A DNA stretch of 58,202 bases from an uncultured Rikenellaceae bacterium (GCA_944326815.1 CALVFI010000022.1:1-58202), one strand, 5' to 3'; positions 37,045-46,721 are shown, numbered from the stretch's first letter. Numbers and translations: made by a program. The notes: a model not told the origin generated them from the sequence alone.

Positions 37045-39723
37045 ATGAAGATACAGAGAGTTCGGAAGTTGCTGTTTACGGTATTGGCCATATGCTGTTA
37101 TGTCTCTGCCGAAGCTCAGAGAACGGTCGAGACGATCAATGATGGGTGGGTTTTTGTGCAGGGTGATATCGCTGGAGCATCGGATAGTTTGTTCCGAGGG
37201 AATCCGGCGGTATGGCAACCGGTCTCATTGCCTCATACCTGGAATGCGCTCGACGCATATGCAGTCAAGTCCTATTATCGGGGTGCGGGGTGGTATCGAA
37301 GGATGCTGCGTGTGCCGGAAGGGTTGGCCGATAAGAAACTGTTCCTTCGTTTCGGCGGCGTGAATCAACAGGCTCGGGTGTATGTCAATGGTCGACAGGT
37401 CGGAGAACATAAGGGTGGATATTCGGCTTTTACGCTGGATGTCACTTCCTTTTGTCAGCCCGGAAAGGATAATATATTGGCCGTGTGGGTCGATAACTCC
37501 GAGGCGCCTATTCCTCCGCTTTCCGGCGATTTTACTTTTTTTGGCGGCATCTACCGGGATGTCGAGTTGATTACGACTCCGAAACATTATTTCCCGTTCG
37601 ATGATTGCGGTACCGATGACTTTACCGTGCGGGGAGAAAGCGTGTCCGAGGAATCGGCGCAAATACGCTTGAGCGGAACGATCTGCAATGATAATGACCA
37701 AAAAGCCCGTCTGTTATTGGAGTATCGTGTTTGGGACGGGGATGATCAACTGGTGCTGTCGGAGAGCTATCCCGTGACGGTTGCTGCAGGAGATTCGCAG
37801 GCATTCGATTACGAGAGCAAAGAGATTCAGAACCCTCGGCTGTGGTCGCCCGACGATCCGGCGCTTTATCGGGTGGAGTGTACGCTCAGAGAGGCATCGA
37901 CAAAAAAGATAGCGGATCGTCTTGTGACGTATACGGGATTCCGTTGGTTCCGTTTCGATCCGGCAGAAGGCTTTTTCTTGAATGGGAAACCGTGTAAACT
38001 GATCGGGGTGAACCGTCATCAAGACCAGTATCCTTTCGGCAATGCCTTGACCGATGAGTTCCATCGGCGCGATGTGCGGCTGATGAAAGAGGCCGGTTGC
38101 AACTTCTTGCGAATCGCACACTATCCGCAGGCCGATGCGATACTCGAAGAGTGCGACCGACAGGGCATTTTAGTATGGGAAGAGATTCCCATCGTGAGTC
38201 AGATATCTGAAGATCCCTCTTTTGGTGAGGTGTGTGAACGCAATCTGCGAGAGATGGTCCGTCAGCACTATAACCATCCCTCGGTGATCCTTTGGGGGTA
38301 TATGAATGAGGTGCTCATATCGCTCAACGGGAAGTCCGATGAGTACCGGGACCGGTTGGAACGACAGACGGTGGCGTTGGCCGAACGGTTGGAACGGGTG
38401 CTGGCGGAAGAAGATCCGTATCGATTGAGTGTTATGGCTTTCCATCACAGTGATGCCTACAACCGGACGGGGCTTTCCGATATTACCGACGTGGTAGGGT
38501 GGAATATCTATCAAGGGTGGTACGGAGGCGATCTCACAGGTTTCGAACGGGTCATGGAACAGGAACACCGCAATGAGCCGTCGCATCCGTTGATCGTAAG
38601 TGAGTATGGAGCCGGTTCGGATGCCCGTATCCATACCTTGGAGCCCGAAATGGGCGATTTCAGCATCGAGTACCAGCAGAAATACCTGGAGCATTATCAG
38701 CCGGTAATCGAAAATACGCCCTATATCTGTGGGGCGACCTATTGGAACCTGATCGACTTCAGTTCGGCGGTTCGTGACGAGTCGATGCCGCGTATCAATA
38801 ACAAGGGACTGCTATATAATGACCGTCGGCCCAAAGATGTTTTTTACTATCTGAAGGCTTCTCGCAGGAGCGATGTTCCGGTGCTGTATATCGCTTCGCG
38901 CGACTGGAGCGACCGAATGGGGGCCCAGGAGGGAGATGCTGCAGTTCTGCAACCTGTGAAGGTCTATTCCAACCTGCCTTCGGCAGAGCTGTTCATGAAT
39001 GGCGTATCGTTGGGAACGAAATTTTTTGAGAACCATACGGCGGTATGGGAGGTGCCTTTCGTGCCGGGTGTGCATGCATTTCGGGTCGTAGGACAATTTG
39101 ACGGAGCGTCGACGGAGCCGGGAGTTGTCGGGGTGGAATCTTCGGTGGAAGATGTGCTGTCGATACGTTTCCGTGCCGTTCCGGCCTCTTTCCAGGACGA
39201 GAATATCGACGGATTGGAGCTGGCTGTCAATGTTGGAAGCCATTGTTTCTATACCTCTCCGAGCAGCGGTCTGACCTGGGTGCCCGACCGTCCGTATACT
39301 GCCGGTGGCTGGGGATATGTGGGCGGAGAGAGCAAGAAAACCACAACGGAAATTATCGGAACCCCCGATAATCCGTTGTATCAGACGTTACGTGAAGCTC
39401 CCGAGGCTTATCGTTTTGATGTTCCGGCCGGAGTGTATGATGTCGAGTTGCTTTTTGCCGATATTTATGCCGAGGGAACCGTACTGCCTTACTATTTGGG
39501 TGCCGGAGAGAACAATGTGGATGTGGAGACGAATCGCTTCGATGTCTGGATTAACGGAGAGTGCGTGGCTCCGGGGCTTGATTTAGCTTATGAATCGGGT
39601 CGCTTCCGGGCTGTGCGGAAAAGGTTCACCGTCGAGGTCTCCGGCAAAGAGGGACTCGAGATAGGATTGAAGGCACTTTCTGGACGTGCGTTCCTGAACG
39701 GAATTCGGTTGTTGAAACGATAG
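37045..39723 (+). CDS. GH2-family glycoside hydrolase with malectin-like C terminus
   Basis: The 892-aa exported enzyme has a signal peptide (about 1-25), the GH2 sugar-binding domain, an immunoglobulin-like domain and a TIM barrel. Its acid/base is E422 (ILWGYMNE) and its nucleophile is E520 (LIVSEYGAGSD). After the barrel comes a linker domain and a C-terminal malectin-like domain (about 720-890) that probably binds carbohydrate. Beta-galactosidase or beta-glucuronidase activity is possible; specificity is uncertain. It follows the LacI gene and lacks SusC/SusD neighbours. Confidence 0.9.
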   Translation: MKIQRVRKLLFTVLAICCYVSAEAQRTVETINDGWVFVQGDIAGASDSLFRGNPAVWQPVSLPHTWNALDAYAVKSYYRGAGWYRRMLRVPEGLADKKLFLRFGGVNQQARVYVNGRQVGEHKGGYSAFTLDVTSFCQPGKDNILAVWVDNSEAPIPPLSGDFTFFGGIYRDVELITTPKHYFPFDDCGTDDFTVRGESVSEESAQIRLSGTICNDNDQKARLLLEYRVWDGDDQLVLSESYPVTVAAGDSQAFDYESKEIQNPRLWSPDDPALYRVECTLREASTKKIADRLVTYTGFRWFRFDPAEGFFLNGKPCKLIGVNRHQDQYPFGNALTDEFHRRDVRLMKEAGCNFLRIAHYPQADAILEECDRQGILVWEEIPIVSQISEDPSFGEVCERNLREMVRQHYNHPSVILWGYMNEVLISLNGKSDEYRDRLERQTVALAERLERVLAEEDPYRLSVMAFHHSDAYNRTGLSDITDVVGWNIYQGWYGGDLTGFERVMEQEHRNEPSHPLIVSEYGAGSDARIHTLEPEMGDFSIEYQQKYLEHYQPVIENTPYICGATYWNLIDFSSAVRDESMPRINNKGLLYNDRRPKDVFYYLKASRRSDVPVLYIASRDWSDRMGAQEGDAAVLQPVKVYSNLPSAELFMNGVSLGTKFFENHTAVWEVPFVPGVHAFRVVGQFDGASTEPGVVGVESSVEDVLSIRFRAVPASFQDENIDGLELAVNVGSHCFYTSPSSGLTWVPDRPYTAGGWGYVGGESKKTTTEIIGTPDNPLYQTLREAPEAYRFDVPAGVYDVELLFADIYAEGTVLPYYLGAGENNVDVETNRFDVWINGECVAPGLDLAYESGRFRAVRKRFTVEVSGKEGLEIGLKALSGRAFLNGIRLLKR

Positions 39724-39730
39724 ATATCCG

Positions 39731-39761
39731 TTGCTTAAAGAGGGAAAATCTTGTATCTTTG
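39731..39761 (+). promoter_or_regulatory. Promoter of the YidE/AspT-type transporter gene
   Basis: TTG (39731-39733), 20 nt and TATCTTTG (39754-39761) match the consensus, with the ATG at 39797 about 35 nt further on. Confidence 0.7.
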
Positions 39762-39796
39762 CGGTCTGAAAATCGAAGATAAAGAGTTTTTTCCTT

Positions 39797-41455
39797 ATGG
39801 AATGGCTTGATTTATTGTTTGTTCAACATTCTGCGTTGCAGGCTGTCGTGGTGATTTCCCTGATTGCCGCCTTAGGAATCGGATTGGGTAAGATCCGTAT
39901 GTTCGGCGTGTCGCTGGGGGTCACTTTCATCTTTTTCATCGGTATCCTTGCCGGACACTGGGGGCTGTCGATCGATCCCCAGATGTTGGATTTTGCTGAA
40001 AGTTTCGGGCTGATAGTCTTTGTTTATGCCCTTGGTTTGCAGGTGGGTCCGGGCTTTTTCAGTTCATTTCACGCCGGAGGTATCCGTATGCTGGGCATCG
40101 CCTTGGGGGTGGTTTTGCTGGGAACAGCTATGGCTATCGCGTTTTCGGTGACAACTGGAATTCCGATTACCGATATGGCGGGTATTCTTTGTGGTGCTAC
40201 GACCAATACGCCGGCACTCGGTGCCGCACAACAAACGCTTCAGCAACTGGGGGCAGACAGCAATGCTCCTGCCTTGAGTTGCGCTTTGACCTATCCGCTT
40301 GGTGTGGTCGGTGTAATCCTTGCCATCATCGTACTGCGGAAGCTGTTTGTTCGGCCTTCCGATTTCGCTGCCCCCTCGGAGCATAAAAACAATACCTATA
40401 TTGCAGGTTTTCAGGTGACCAATCCCGGGATTTTCGGCAAAAGTATTCGGGATATCGCTCATCTGGCCAACCATCGGTTTGTCATTTCGCGGCTTTGGCG
40501 CGATGGGAATGTGAGTATCCCCACCTCTGAAAAGACCCTTCGGGAGAACGATCGCCTGTTGGTCATTACAACCGAAGCGGATGTGAATGCGCTGACGGTG
40601 GTCTTCGGCGAGCAGGAGGCTCGGGATTGGAATAAGGAGAATATAGACTGGAATGCCATTGACAGCCAATTGATCTCGCAGCGCATTGTGGTCACGCGTC
40701 CCGAAATCAACGGCAAGAAACTCAGTTCACTTCGTCTGCGCAATACTTACGGGATTAACATCAGTCGTGTTTATCGCTCTGGGGTTCAGTTGCTTGCTAC
40801 CCCCGATCTTACCTTGCAGTTGGGCGACCGACTGACAGTCGTAGGGGAGGCGGCTGCTATTCAGAACGTGGAGAAGATACTCGGCAATGCCGTAAAGAGC
40901 TTGAAAGAGCCTAATCTGATATCTGTATTTACGGGGTTGATTCTTGGGTTGGCCCTGGGTGCCATGCCATTGGCCATTCCCGGTATCAGTACGCCGGTAC
41001 GCCTCGGACTGGCCGGGGGACCCATTATCGTGGGCATTTTGATCGGGACGTTCGGTCCCCGGTTTCATATGATTACCTATACGACGCTGAGTGCCAATTT
41101 GATGTTGCGCGCGCTCGGGCTGTCGATCTATCTCGCCTGCCTCGGACTCGAAGCGGGGCCGGACTTTTTTGCAACGGTCATGCGTCCCGAAGGTTTGCTC
41201 TGGCTGTCGCTCGGATTTGCCATTACGTTTATCCCTGTGGTACTCGTGGGATTATTCGCTTTGCGGGTGATCAAACTCGATTTCGGATCGATTTCCGGAT
41301 TGCTTTGCGGCAGTATGGCCAATCCGATGGCTCTGAACTACGCCAATGATACCATTCCCGGTGACAATCCCGCCGTGTCGTACGCTACGGTATATCCGGT
41401 GTGTATGTTCCTGCGCGTAATTCTGATCCAGATCGTGCTGATGTTCTTTCTGTGA
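39797..41455 (+). CDS. AspT/YidE/YbjL-type putative antiporter
   Basis: The 552-aa membrane protein has two hydrophobic halves of about five helices each (AspT/YidE duplication). Between them lie two TrkA-C (RCK_C) regulatory domains (about 195-370), seen in VTNPGIFGKSIRDIAHLANH and RLTVVGEAAAIQNVEKILG. AspT itself exchanges aspartate and alanine; YidE and YbjL are uncharacterised, so the substrate is unknown. TrkA-C domains suggest control by a bound ligand. It is monocistronic. Confidence 0.9.
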   Translation: MEWLDLLFVQHSALQAVVVISLIAALGIGLGKIRMFGVSLGVTFIFFIGILAGHWGLSIDPQMLDFAESFGLIVFVYALGLQVGPGFFSSFHAGGIRMLGIALGVVLLGTAMAIAFSVTTGIPITDMAGILCGATTNTPALGAAQQTLQQLGADSNAPALSCALTYPLGVVGVILAIIVLRKLFVRPSDFAAPSEHKNNTYIAGFQVTNPGIFGKSIRDIAHLANHRFVISRLWRDGNVSIPTSEKTLRENDRLLVITTEADVNALTVVFGEQEARDWNKENIDWNAIDSQLISQRIVVTRPEINGKKLSSLRLRNTYGINISRVYRSGVQLLATPDLTLQLGDRLTVVGEAAAIQNVEKILGNAVKSLKEPNLISVFTGLILGLALGAMPLAIPGISTPVRLGLAGGPIIVGILIGTFGPRFHMITYTTLSANLMLRALGLSIYLACLGLEAGPDFFATVMRPEGLLWLSLGFAITFIPVVLVGLFALRVIKLDFGSISGLLCGSMANPMALNYANDTIPGDNPAVSYATVYPVCMFLRVILIQIVLMFFL

Positions 41456-41506
41456 TTTTTTCGTGGCGGAAAAGACGGAATTTTAAATTTATTTAAAAAA
41501 TAATTG

Positions 41507-41514
41507 TAATTTTG
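41507..41514 (+). promoter_or_regulatory. Likely -7 box of the phosphofructokinase gene
   Basis: TAATTTTG lies 57 nt before the ATG at 41572; the upstream region is very AT-rich and no clear TTTG is found at the usual distance. Confidence 0.5.
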
Positions 41515-41571
41515 TGGGGTTGTAATACTGAATTACAAGTTCAATGATTATATATTAAAGACAAACGCCCT

Positions 41572-42804
41572 ATGAAAGACGCAATTGCAATCCTTACAGG
41601 CGGCGGCCCAGCACCCGGTATGAATACCGTGGTCGGTAGCGTGGCCAAAACGTTTCTTGAGAAAGGTTTCCGTGTAATCGGTCTGCATGAAGGTTACACC
41701 GGACTGTTCAACAAATCTCCCCGCACGGTGGATATCGACTATTTCCTGGCCGATGATATCTTCAACCGTGGAGGCTCTTACCTGCAGATGAGCCGTTTCA
41801 AACCCTCGGACAAGGATTTCGAAGAGAACTTTAATCTCGATTTCTTCACCTCGAATAATGTGAAGCTGCTCGTGACCGTGGGTGGCGACGACACTGCATC
41901 GACGGCTAACCGCATCGCCAAATTCCTTGAAGCGAAGAAATATCCTATCGCAAATATTCACGTTCCCAAGACGATCGACAACGACCTGCCTCTTCCGGGC
42001 GGTTCGCCTACGTTTGGCTATGAGTCGGCTCTCGACCGGGGTGCTACGATCGGGCGTACCGTTTATATGGACGCTCGTACCAGCGGCAACTGGTTTGTAC
42101 TTGCTGCCATGGGACGCAGTGCCGGTCACTTGGCATTCGGTATCGGTACGGCTTGCCACTATCCGATGATCGTGATTCCCGAGATGTTCAACAAAACCGA
42201 GATTACGGTCGAGAAGATCGTGAACCTGGTGATCTCGTCAATCATCAAACGTAAGATCATGTGCATGGATTATGGAGCAGCCATTATTTCCGAAGGTGTG
42301 TTCCATGCATTGAGCAACGAGGAGATCAAGAAGTCGGGCGTACATTTCTCGTACGACGATCATGGCCATCCCGAACTCGGTAAGGTCTCTAAGGCACACA
42401 TTTTTAACGAGATGATCGAGAATAAACTCAAAGAACTCGGCATGAAGGTAAAATCCCGCCCTGTGGAGATCGGTTATGAGGTTCGTTGCCAGACTCCGGT
42501 TGCATACGACCTGGTATATTGCTCGGCTCTGGGTATGGGTGTATATCAGCTTTACAGCGAAGGCAAGACGGGTTGCATGGTCTATGTAGATCAGGCCGGT
42601 AAGGTCATGCCGTTGTATTTGAAAGATCTTCAGGATCCTGCTACGGGTAAGATTCCGCCCCGGTTGGTGGATATCACTTCCGATGAGTTCAAGGCCGTCA
42701 TCGACAATATTCTTTGCTATATTACGCCGGCGGACTATGAGGCTGCGAAGAAGTATGTCCCGAATCCTGAGGCCTACGATTTCGAGAAGATTCTCAATTG
42801 GTAG
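41572..42804 (+). CDS. pfp: PPi-dependent 6-phosphofructokinase
   Basis: The 410-aa glycolytic enzyme phosphorylates fructose 6-phosphate. The nucleotide site reads GGPAPGMN (11-18) and GGDD (104-107), where ATP-dependent enzymes have GGDG. The catalytic loop reads PKTIDND (132-138) with Lys before Thr. Both are marks of pyrophosphate-using PFKs, so the reaction is probably reversible. MGRSAGH (180-186) is the sugar-phosphate-binding segment. A strong terminator follows. Confidence 0.92.
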   Translation: MKDAIAILTGGGPAPGMNTVVGSVAKTFLEKGFRVIGLHEGYTGLFNKSPRTVDIDYFLADDIFNRGGSYLQMSRFKPSDKDFEENFNLDFFTSNNVKLLVTVGGDDTASTANRIAKFLEAKKYPIANIHVPKTIDNDLPLPGGSPTFGYESALDRGATIGRTVYMDARTSGNWFVLAAMGRSAGHLAFGIGTACHYPMIVIPEMFNKTEITVEKIVNLVISSIIKRKIMCMDYGAAIISEGVFHALSNEEIKKSGVHFSYDDHGHPELGKVSKAHIFNEMIENKLKELGMKVKSRPVEIGYEVRCQTPVAYDLVYCSALGMGVYQLYSEGKTGCMVYVDQAGKVMPLYLKDLQDPATGKIPPRLVDITSDEFKAVIDNILCYITPADYEAAKKYVPNPEAYDFEKILNW

Positions 42805-42822
42805 AAATTACAATACCGTTCA

Positions 42823-42860
42823 AAATAAATGGCATCTCCACAGAGATGCCATTTATTTTT
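42823..42860 (+). terminator. Terminator of the phosphofructokinase gene
   Basis: Perfect 16-bp arms (42823-42838 and 42843-42858) enclose a 4-nt loop, followed by T-rich sequence. The following -7 box TATTTTTG (42862-42869) of the outer-membrane protein gene begins right behind it. Confidence 0.92.
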
Positions 42861-42898
42861 ATATTTTTGGCGTTGATGATCTCTTCAAGGATGCGTAT

Positions 42899-43604
42899 AT
42901 GAGGTTGTTGATTGCTACTTTTTTGCTGATGATATGTTCTTCGGGATATGCTCAGAAGAGGGCGGAGCAGCGTCGTTTTCCTGAACAGTATTATGAAGAG
43001 ATCGGTATTTCGGTAGGTATACACGATCCGTTTGAGGGAAATGGAATGAATCCAGCCACGGTCTTGGGCGTGCAGTATGCCCGTTTTTCACTCTCCAATA
43101 TCGGTTTCCGTATGGGTGTGAACTATATATATGGAGATGGAGGGCGTCAAAGACTTTCTTGCTGTGCCGTTGCGTTTTGCTTGGCGTTCGGCATACGGTT
43201 CGTTCCGCGACGCACCGCAAAATGCCGCATATGCCGTTGCTTCGGGATATGACCGGGTCTCCTGGGGAGATGTTTTATTGGCGATTTTACCTAAAAGGGT
43301 CGAATTGAACGCGGGAATCACTCCCGGTTATCTTTGGGGAGACCATGCCTCTTCTCCGGCGCATGTGAATGAAACCGATGAGTATGCGGATAGTTATGCC
43401 GTGAGACGAAATTTTACCTGTTCCCTAGATGTGTCGCTCCGTTTGACTTATCGTATTTGGCGCTTCGGATTTTCGATTGTGCCGACTTATAGCTATTATT
43501 TAACCGATAATTTCCGCCGCTATTCCTCGCGGTCTGATTTGAACGGGATGCATCCCTCTGCCTCGTTCCTTGGCGTGGCCGGCGAACTTTCTTTCTGTTT
43601 TTGA
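42899..43604 (+). pseudogene. Outer-membrane beta-barrel protein, frame broken at a TA repeat
   Basis: The first part encodes a signal peptide (MRLLIATFLLMICSSGYAQ) and barrel strands up to FRMGVNYIY; the second part, from about 43131, continues in another frame with VKDFLAVPLRFAWRSAYG and ends ...GVAGELSFCF. The break lies in or next to the (TA)4T tract at 43124-43132. One additional TA unit would restore one continuous protein of about 235 aa reading VNYIYMEMEGVKDF. As given, the first frame stops at 43252. A real slippage-prone switch, a fixed pseudogene or a sequencing error would all look alike here. A TATTTTTG box at 42862-42869 may be its promoter. Confidence 0.8.
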
Positions 43605-43674
43605 GACTTTTCTGTTTCAGTGAATCCGAGGTGCAAAAACTCCCAGGAGTATGGGATACTTGGTCTATACTGTA

Positions 43675-43706
43675 AAAAAAAGGTACAGCATTCTGTACCT
43701 TTTTTT
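43675..43706. terminator. Bidirectional terminator
   Basis: Perfect 14-bp arms (43675-43688 and 43693-43706), loop CATT, with A7 and T7 outer runs. It serves both the outer-membrane protein gene on the plus strand and the acidic-protein gene on the minus strand. Confidence 0.9.
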
Positions 43707-43751
43707 ATGTTCCGTAACCCTTATTCCGCTGGCCAGGGAGATAGGGAACCC

Positions 43752-44063
43752 TTACTCTTCGTCCGAGTCGTCGGCCTTATCGTCGATGAGCTCATCGGCC
43801 CCTTTGATATCATCGTCGTAGTAATCCTTATCTTCCTCCTCTTCGATATTCCCGTCGACCTTTACGTCAATTTTGACCAGATAGCTAATCTCTTCGGTCT
43901 CGAGTACCACGGCATAGAAAAAATCGCCCGACGGTTTGTCGATACGGATCATGGCTTCAGTGTATCCTGTGGGGTATTTTTTCTTCAGTTCCTCTTGTAG
44001 TTCCAGGGGTAGGTTATGGTAGCTGACAACGAGGCGTTTCTTAGGCTTTATCTCTTTGCTCAT
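43752..44063 (-). CDS. Small protein with acidic tail, unrecognised
   Basis: I do not recognise this 103-aa protein. Residues 1-70 form a compact domain with a basic start (KEIKPKKRLVVSYHNLP) and a central strand pattern (FFYAVVLETEEISYLVKIDV). The last 30 residues are almost all Asp and Glu. There is no signal peptide, so it is probably cytoplasmic, and the acid tail could mimic nucleic acid or bind basic proteins. Codon pattern and flanking signals support a real gene. A TATACTTG box may drive it. Confidence 0.75.
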   Translation of the reverse strand: MSKEIKPKKRLVVSYHNLPLELQEELKKKYPTGYTEAMIRIDKPSGDFFYAVVLETEEISYLVKIDVKVDGNIEEEEDKDYYDDDIKGADELIDDKADDSDEE

Positions 44064-44194
44064 AATGCTTTGTGAAAATTTTCTGCAAGTATACGCAAAA
44101 TTTATAAATCACAAAAAACAAATATTTTTTTTTGCATTATTTTGATGTGGCCGGACGTTTTTGGATATGATGCGGACTGATTCGGCAGGGAGTG

Positions 44195-45682
44195 TTAGTC
44201 CTTTCCGACGGGATTGATAATACCTAATGACTGATATTCCCGGTGAAGTTCCTCGTCATTGTCCGAGATGACCAGCAATTTGTCGCCTACGACAAGTTTT
44301 GTGGCCCCCTTGGGAACGAAATAATTCTCCTCGCGTTTGACCATAACCACGAGTGTGTTGTCCGGAAGAATCAGGTCGCGCAACCGATCCCCGTGAGCCA
44401 GTAAAACCGGTTGTACGTCGATTTCAGAGAGGGCCGATTTTACCTTGTCGGGCAGATCGATGCCAAATGCTTCGGTTTTTTCCTCGGTACTCAGGCCGAG
44501 AAGCTGGGCGAATCGTGAGACGGTTGTCCCTTGGATAAGCAGGGAGAGTATCGTGATGAAGAAGACCACGTTGAACATCAGGTGGGAGTTGTCGAGTCCT
44601 GCGATCAGGGGATAGGTGGCGAAGATGATCGGAACGGCGCCGCGCAGTCCGACCCACGCGACATAGAGCCGTCCTTTAGGCGTCAATCCACGGAACGGTA
44701 ACAGGCAGAGGTAGACAGCTATTGGCCGCGAAAAGACAATCATGAATATGCCCACCAGCAGACCGATGCCTGCAACATCCGGTTGGATCAATTCGTGCGG
44801 ATTCACCAATAAGCCGAGCGCAAGGAACATGACGATCTGAAACAGCCAGGCGAATCCATCGAAAAAGGTAGAGAGGCTCTTTTTGTAGACGATTTTGTGG
44901 TTGCCGACCATCAGCCCGGCAATATAGACGGCCAGGTAGCCATTACCGTAGATGAGATCGGTGATCGAGAAGGTAAAGAAGACGAAGGCTAGCAGCAGTA
45001 CCGAGTACATGGACCGATTGTCGACATTGATTCGGTTCAACGTCCGGATGGCCAGTTTGCCGATCAGGAAACCGCTCAGCGCACCGACGCTCATCTGGAT
45101 GACAAACATGGCGAGCGACTTCCATAGATTGACCTCTCCTTCCGCCTGAATGGCCGAAATCAATAGGATGGTGAGCATATAAGCCATCGGATCGTTGCTG
45201 CCGCTCTCCAACTCGAGCATGGGACGCAAGCGTTGTTTGAGTCCCTGTTTGCGTGATCGCAGGATGGAAAATACGGCTGCCGAATCGGTGGAAGACATGA
45301 CCGAGGCCAATAACATCGATTCGAGTAGGGTGAGGCGCGATCCGGCAATCAGGTAGATGAAGTAGCCGGTTAGACCTGCTGTCAGGAATACACCGAGGGT
45401 GGAGAGAAGGATGCCTTGTCCCAGTACGGGTTTTATTTCGGAGAATTTGGTATCCATGCCGCCCGAAAAAAGGATGACGCTCAGGGCGATCATTCCGATG
45501 AACTGAGCTGTGCCGGCACTGTTGAATTGGATCCCCAGACCGTCGCTGCCTACGGCCATCCCGACTCCGAGAAACAGAAGCAGGGCGGGAATGCCGAATC
45601 GGCTGCCTGCTTTCCCCGCAAGTACGCTGATAAATAGTAACAGAGAGCCTATCAGGACGATATTGCCGGTATTCAAATCCAT
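44195..45682 (-). CDS. Potassium/proton antiporter (NhaP2/CvrA type)
   Basis: The 495-aa protein has about 12 membrane helices of the CPA1 family, including the ion-binding segment ELESGSNDPMAYML, and a C-terminal TrkA-C domain (about 400-490, ending LLVISDNDEELHREYQSLG). Such proteins exchange K+ (sometimes Na+) for protons and protect against alkaline or high-potassium stress. It is followed on the same strand by the acidic-protein gene 131 nt later. Confidence 0.92.
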   Translation of the reverse strand: MDLNTGNIVLIGSLLLFISVLAGKAGSRFGIPALLLFLGVGMAVGSDGLGIQFNSAGTAQFIGMIALSVILFSGGMDTKFSEIKPVLGQGILLSTLGVFLTAGLTGYFIYLIAGSRLTLLESMLLASVMSSTDSAAVFSILRSRKQGLKQRLRPMLELESGSNDPMAYMLTILLISAIQAEGEVNLWKSLAMFVIQMSVGALSGFLIGKLAIRTLNRINVDNRSMYSVLLLAFVFFTFSITDLIYGNGYLAVYIAGLMVGNHKIVYKKSLSTFFDGFAWLFQIVMFLALGLLVNPHELIQPDVAGIGLLVGIFMIVFSRPIAVYLCLLPFRGLTPKGRLYVAWVGLRGAVPIIFATYPLIAGLDNSHLMFNVVFFITILSLLIQGTTVSRFAQLLGLSTEEKTEAFGIDLPDKVKSALSEIDVQPVLLAHGDRLRDLILPDNTLVVMVKREENYFVPKGATKLVVGDKLLVISDNDEELHREYQSLGIINPVGKD

Positions 45683-45818
45683 AGTCGTGTTATTAGGAGG
45701 TCGGTTGTCGTTTGATGGACAGGAAAAATGGTGTCCAGTGACAAAGATAAGAAAAACGACGGCATATCCAATGCCAAAGCTGCGATTCTTTTCTATTTAT
45801 CCCGAAGAATCCTGCCGT

Positions 45819-46634
45819 TTATTGGGGAATAAAAATGTAGGAAATGGTACCTCGTTGACGGGCTGGAGCGGAGCGGTCGATATTGAACCGGGAGGATTTG
45901 GCTGCCTCGATGGCGGTCTCCTGCATGCAGGCGTCGCCCGTGGAGAGGGAACGATCTACGGTCGCTGAAACGACCTCGCCGTTGTTGTTGAGCATGGCGA
46001 TGACGACAACCTCGCCGCCGCCTTCACACATATAGGCGGGAATCACAAGATGGGCAGAGGTCCGTATGGGGTCCGTAAAAGAGAAAGAGACTGTAACACG
46101 ACCTTTGACTTTTACATCTTGCGGCTCGGTGTTGCTGCTTTTCCTTCGCGCCGCATTGTCCAGCAGTTCCTGTTCCCGGCGGCGATTGGCTTCGTAAGCC
46201 TCACGATTGGCGCGGATGCGTTCCTGTACGGCTTCTGCATCACCATATAGTTCAGAACTTTTTGTCCCCCGGTCATCACGGAGTGCGGCGTTGAATTGTG
46301 AAGAGGAGGAGGCGTTTTCGTTCGATATGCGGTTGGAAACGTTCGAAAAGTCTTCCTGTGCCAACTGTTCCAATCGCCTCTGTTCTTCGGGGCCTTGTTC
46401 CTGTGGACGTTCTTCTTCCGGAAATTCGACAAGGATGCCGGCGATGTTCGAGGCGCCTCTCAGTTGAATTTTGGCCGACACGAAAACGATTCCCGCCAGC
46501 AGATAGGCGATCAGAGTGATACAGATTCCCGCCCGGTGGTCGTAACTCCATACCCCGGCATCCTGCTTCCGCTTTTCAAACGGCAAGCGGAGTTTCGGCA
46601 GTTTTTGCGGAGCGTTTTTGTCGGGTTTGTCCAT
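45819..46634 (-). CDS. TonB-like single-span envelope protein
   Basis: The 271-aa protein has a short cytoplasmic N terminus, one membrane helix (about 31-53), a long Glu/Arg-rich coiled-coil-like region and a C-terminal domain. The end (EAAKSSRFNIDRSAPARQRG, then TISYIFIPQ) resembles the TonB C-terminal domain that contacts outer-membrane receptors. It may couple the proton motive force to an outer-membrane transporter. The ATG at 46634 was chosen because an earlier one at 46646 would fall about 10 nt from the -7 box TACTTTTG (46663-46656). ExbB/ExbD are not in the window. Confidence 0.7.
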   Translation of the reverse strand: MDKPDKNAPQKLPKLRLPFEKRKQDAGVWSYDHRAGICITLIAYLLAGIVFVSAKIQLRGASNIAGILVEFPEEERPQEQGPEEQRRLEQLAQEDFSNVSNRISNENASSSSQFNAALRDDRGTKSSELYGDAEAVQERIRANREAYEANRRREQELLDNAARRKSSNTEPQDVKVKGRVTVSFSFTDPIRTSAHLVIPAYMCEGGGEVVVIAMLNNNGEVVSATVDRSLSTGDACMQETAIEAAKSSRFNIDRSAPARQRGTISYIFIPQ

Positions 46635-46655
46635 GGAGTTTTGCATAAAGTTGAG

Positions 46656-46693
46656 CAAAAGTACTATTTCTTTGATAAAATTTAATACCTTTG
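46656..46693. promoter_or_regulatory. Divergent -7 boxes of the TonB-like gene and lpxC-fabZ
   Basis: TACTTTTG on the minus strand (46663-46656) and TACCTTTG on the plus strand (46686-46693) fit TANNTTTG. Neither has a convincing TTTG at 19-21 nt. The lpxC-fabZ ATG is 28 nt after its box. Confidence 0.55.
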
Positions 46694-46721
46694 TGGGCAA
46701 AATATTTTTAGCTGATATATT

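Noticed and set aside
43253..43604. A separate small gene starting at 43131
   Set aside because: Its product begins in the middle of a barrel domain with no signal peptide, and joins smoothly to the preceding frame if one TA unit is added.
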